Origin: an uncultured Alphaproteobacteria bacterium
GTDB lineage: Bacteria > Pseudomonadota > Alphaproteobacteria > JALCBB01
Direction of reading: 5' to 3'
NCBI GenBank assembly: GCA_958267355.1
Contig: OY279575.1
Coordinates: 1,434,295 to 1,498,294 of the forward strand
DNA: 64,000 nucleotides
Both the position numbers and the translations under genes were made by a program. Positions 61,470 through 64,000 of this stretch are shown here, one piece after another. Below the pieces are notes generated by a model. The model saw only the letters and a program-made list of their open reading frames with translations. It was not told where the DNA came from and made no database searches. Numbering within the stretch: position 1 is the first letter of the stretch; every line of letters begins with the position of its first letter.

Positions 61470-62568
61470 CATCTTACCACGGGCTTCATAGTTTTCGGTG
61501 CAGGCTAATTTTGTCTAGCCCCCTGTAAGGTGCTTAAACACAAGTAGCCTATGTTTGAAACTATGGGGCTTTTAAGCAGATTAGAGGGTTAACGCCTGGC
61601 ATTGACGCCGCACCGCAAGGTGCCCGCACCGCAAGCCCCCTTGCGGGGGAGCATTCATGCCAAGTGTTAGGAAATCAAGCAAGGTTTGGCTTCATAGTTT
61701 TTGGTGCGGGCTAATTTTGTCTAGCCCCCTGTAAGATCTTTAGACACAAATAGCCTATGTTTGAAACTATGAAGCCCAACGGAAGATTAGGGAATTAACG
61801 CCTGGCATTGACGCCGCACCGCAAACAACATCAAAGACAATTAGCCATTACTCTAAACTATGAAGCCCAACGGAAGATTAGAGAATTAACGCCTGGCATT
61901 GACGCCGCACCGCAAGGTGCCCGCACCGCAAGGTGCCCGCACCGCAAGGTGCCCGCTGGCGTTTTAGCCAGCGGGCCGAACAGTAAGTATGAAGTTTGTG
62001 AAGCCTATCCGTTAAGTAGGGCGTGAAACGCCCGTGAGCAAAACGGAAGTGGAACTGCCCATAGGCGCAGGTGGTCTTGCGTCTCGCGCCCATAGTGCGG
62101 CGTAGCTTGACGAGCCGCCCCAAAAGGCGGCGTAAGCCGCCGTTAAAGGGCGCGGGTAGCAAGCCAGATGCGCCCAGAGTGCCCGCAAGGGCACGTAAAA
62201 AATGTTGAAGTAAAGCCCGTTCCTAACCTTTTCTTTTTCGGCTTAGGAATTAGAGGAATTAGAAGGAGGCTAAGGCCTGGCACTATCGTCGCATCATAAG
62301 GTGCTTGCATCAAACACAATTAGCTTGTGTTTGAAACTATGGGGCTTTTAAGCAGACTAAGGAATCAACGCCTGGCATTGACGCCGCCCCGCAAACAACA
62401 TCAAAGACAATTAGCCATTACTCTAAACTATGAAGCCCAACAGCAGATTAGGGAATTAACGCTAGGCGTTGATGCTCCACGCAAGTGGCAATTAGCCATT
62501 ACCCATAAACTATGGGGCTCTTAAGCAGAGTAGAGAATTAACGCTTGGCATTGACGCCGCCCCGCAAG
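61470..62568 (-). repeat. Right array of the dispersed repeat, mostly inverted
   Basis: Several copies, mostly in the orientation opposite to the left array (AAACTATGAAGCCCAAC, then TTAACGCCTGGCATTGACGCCGCACCGCAA), with two large fold-backs at about 61483-61572 and 61684-61776 and one forward copy at about 61650-61700. The array is interrupted by a palindrome-rich segment (61915-62215) and ends inside the 3' end of comM. Confidence 0.9.
61915..62215. other. Palindrome-rich segment, possible structured RNA or element remnant
   Basis: After a 15-nt tandem repeat (CCGCAAGGTGCCCGC type, three copies) there are at least four tight hairpins in 280 bases: GCCCGCTGGC/GCCAGCGGGC, GGGCGT-GAA-ACGCCC, GGCGGC-GTAA-GCCGCC and GTGCCC-GCAA-GGGCAC. 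Two loops are GNRA-like. No protein of known family is encoded. It could be a structured RNA or the end of a lost mobile element. Confidence 0.5.
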
Positions 62569-64000
62569 GGGCCACGCAAGGGGCTGCGGGTGGCGGAATG
62601 GAGTTCTATGGCGGTGGCGATGGCTTCTTCTCCGAGTTCTTCTTGTTCTTGTAGGTCGGCGGCGGTGCGGGCGAGACGGAGGACTCGGTTCCAGCCACGG
62701 GCGGAGAGTTCGTGGTGAAGGGCGGCGCGTTCCAACAGGGTTTGGGCAGCAGGAGTCGGTTGGGCGGCTTGTTCTAGATCGCTCCCTGTGAGGGCTGCGT
62801 TGGCGAGGGGCGGGAGTCCGAGGCGGGCGGCACGGCGGGCGGCAAAAGTCCGTGCTACGCGCACACGGCTTGCCACAGACGCACTGGCTTCTCCGCCTTG
62901 CATGCGGGCTAGGGTGGCAGGAGGCACGGCGGCGACTTCTATATAGATATCCACGCGGTCAAGGAAAGGTCCTGAGATGCGGGCGTTGTAATCCTCCACA
63001 CAACGCGGGAAGCGCCGACAGCGATTGCCCGGGTCAGCGGCAAAACCACAACGGCACGGATTCATCGCCGCCACCAGTTGCACCGAAGCAGGGTAGGTCA
63101 TATGGGCGGCGGCTCGGCTGACGGTAATTTCTCCTGATTCTAGGGGTTGGCGCAGGGTTTCTAAGGTAGCCCGCGAAAACTCGGGCAGTTCGTCCAAGAA
63201 CAATACGCCGCGGTGGGCAAGGGAAACTTCGCCCGGACGTGCCCGCGCTCCACCGCCCGCAAGTGCCGCCAAAGACGCCGAGTGGTGTGGGGCGCGAAAG
63301 GGGGGTCTTCTATGGGCTTGGGTTTGTGCGCTCCGCGATTGCAAGCTGTCGCGGCGCATTTCAGCAGTTTGCCCTTTGACGCTACCGACATTGACTCCTG
63401 CCAGCGAGTAGATGGTTTCCACTTCTAGCGACTCTGTTGCCGATAGGGCGGGCAGGATTCCGGGCAAGCATTCAGCCAGTAAAGATTTCCCTGCCCCAGG
63501 GGGGCCGATGAAGAGCAGGTTATGGCCGCCCGCCGCCGCCATTTCTAGGGCAAAGCGGGCTTTGTCTTGTCCTTTGACTTCTGTCAGATCGCGCAAGCCC
63601 GCCTGACGCAAGGCACGGCTGTGGCTTTGTGCGTCTGCACTGGAGTCTTCCACGACAGGCGGTAAGGGCGGAATCCGCGTGAAGGTATGGGTCGGGGGCA
63701 GAGACGAAGACTCGTCGTCAGGAGTTGATTCGCTGGGTTTATTTTTGCTCCGCATTTGTTTTACGAAAAATGCCAGCAAGCCACTCAAGCTTTCTGCCGC
63801 CAACCATTCGCTATCTGCCACCCGCGAAACTTCGTGGGCGCAAACCGCAGGCGCAATCAATTTGCGTCCTGCTTCGCGGGCGTGAAAGGCGGCAGGCAAA
63901 ACCCCTGGCACGTATGCCACCGAGCCATCCAAGCCCAGCTCGCCGAGGGCAGTGACTCCTTCTAAAAAGCCGCTTTGCACCAAACCAATTTCTGCCATCA
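62538..64000 (-). CDS. comM: ComM/YifB AAA+ ATPase, 3' part, with a repeat-derived C terminus
   Basis: The gene runs off the right edge; about 90 N-terminal residues are missing. ComM is a helicase that extends heteroduplex DNA in natural transformation. Visible: GELGLDGSVAYVPGVLPAAF (Lon-type N domain), the AAA+ Walker A GPPGAGKSLLAECL, PFRAPHHSAS, GVLFLDELPEF and AAMNPCRCG with its Cys pair. The last nine codons (LRGGVNAKR and stop) are dispersed-repeat sequence: the TAA stop is the TTAA of the repeat. Confidence 0.92.
   Translation of the reverse strand, partial: MAEIGLVQSGFLEGVTALGELGLDGSVAYVPGVLPAAFHAREAGRKLIAPAVCAHEVSRVADSEWLAAESLSGLLAFFVKQMRSKNKPSESTPDDESSSLPPTHTFTRIPPLPPVVEDSSADAQSHSRALRQAGLRDLTEVKGQDKARFALEMAAAGGHNLLFIGPPGAGKSLLAECLPGILPALSATESLEVETIYSLAGVNVGSVKGQTAEMRRDSLQSRSAQTQAHRRPPFRAPHHSASLAALAGGGARARPGEVSLAHRGVLFLDELPEFSRATLETLRQPLESGEITVSRAAAHMTYPASVQLVAAMNPCRCGFAADPGNRCRRFPRCVEDYNARISGPFLDRVDIYIEVAAVPPATLARMQGGEASASVASRVRVARTFAARRAARLGLPPLANAALTGSDLEQAAQPTPAAQTLLERAALHHELSARGWNRVLRLARTAADLQEQEELGEEAIATAIELHSATRSPLRGPLRGGVNAKR

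Noticed and set aside
62012..62194. Minus-strand 60-codon frame in the palindrome-rich segment
   Set aside because: The frame is explained by the hairpin repeats (Ala/Tyr/Pro-rich from GGCGGC/GCCGCC); no ribosome site or conserved motif.
59597..62524. Small proteins beginning TPHRKQHQRQ at 59597-59809, 61808-62026 and 62327-62524
   Set aside because: They are translations of repeat units on the strand opposite to the frame used in comM and ccmAB, with no ribosome sites. Their similarity to one another follows from the DNA repeat.
59696..62537. CRISPR-like repeated structure
   Set aside because: Units are ~91 nt, adjoin each other directly and vary, and there are no unique spacers of constant length and no cas genes; this is a dispersed palindromic repeat.

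Overview
The window looks like a chromosomal segment of a moderately GC-rich alphaproteobacterium. Supporting evidence: the order trmD-rplS-leuC-leuD-leuB ... asd, the rodZ-like/ispG/prfA/prmC/DUF4167 block, lysC divergent from ubiG, a System I cytochrome c maturation cluster, mnmG-rsmG-parA-parB, a plant-type glutamate-cysteine ligase, and DUF4167 and DUF1289 proteins. A lineage near Rhodospirillales is plausible, but sequence reading alone cannot settle the species. The cell is a diderm with lipid A (msbA-like, lpxK and lpxL-like genes), makes ubiquinone (ubiG, ubiA) and c-type cytochromes, and synthesises leucine, lysine/threonine precursors, arginine, chorismate and glutathione.

Layout. 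0-4.1 kb: end of trmD, rplS, leuCDB. 4.2-10.7 kb: a surface-sugar cassette (AT-rich orphan gene, nucleotide-sugar epimerase, three GT25 glycosyltransferases, a double GT9 protein) lying between leuB and asd. 10.7-19.2 kb: asd, DUF4167, prmC, prfA, ispG, rodZ-like, lysC. 19.7-26.4 kb: ubiG, pmbA, msbA-like, lpxK, lpxL-like. 26.7-27.1 kb: a histone H1-like gene. 27.8-34.7 kb: ccmAB (fused), ccmC, D, E, F, G, H. 34.8-40.9 kb: tRNA-Ala, yggT, parB, parA, rsmG, mnmG, then an AT-rich region with two identical 16-bp palindromes (candidate origin or ParB/operator sites). 41.2-44.1 kb: two lipoproteins. 44.4-47.2 kb: rimM, rpsP, ffh. 47.5-53.3 kb: membrane proteins, a zinc-ribbon protein, argF, ABC-2 permeases. 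53.5-59.7 kb: DUF1289, dnaQ, coaE, aroE, maf, ubiA, gshA, tRNA-Thr. 59.7-62.5 kb: two arrays of a long dispersed repeat flanking a Bcr/CflA-type transporter. 62.5-64 kb: the 3' part of comM (YifB).

Two genome-level behaviours stand out. First, many gaps between genes carry short imperfect tandem arrays whose sequences are unrelated but whose period is usually 13 nt. Arrays inside genes instead have periods divisible by three (12, 15, 21 nt) and give low-complexity inserts or tails to essential proteins (LysC, ParA, ParB, RsmG, MnmG, CoaE, bS16 and others). Second, a ~91-nt repeat with long palindromic arms forms arrays at 59.7-60.1 and 61.5-62.5 kb. It supplies the last codons and stop of comM, and diverged copies appear in the same reading frame in the linker of the CcmA-CcmB fusion. 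This resembles the Rickettsia palindromic elements that invade coding sequence. The usual ffh-rpsP-rimM-trmD-rplS order is also split, in a geometry that a single ~44-kb inversion would explain.
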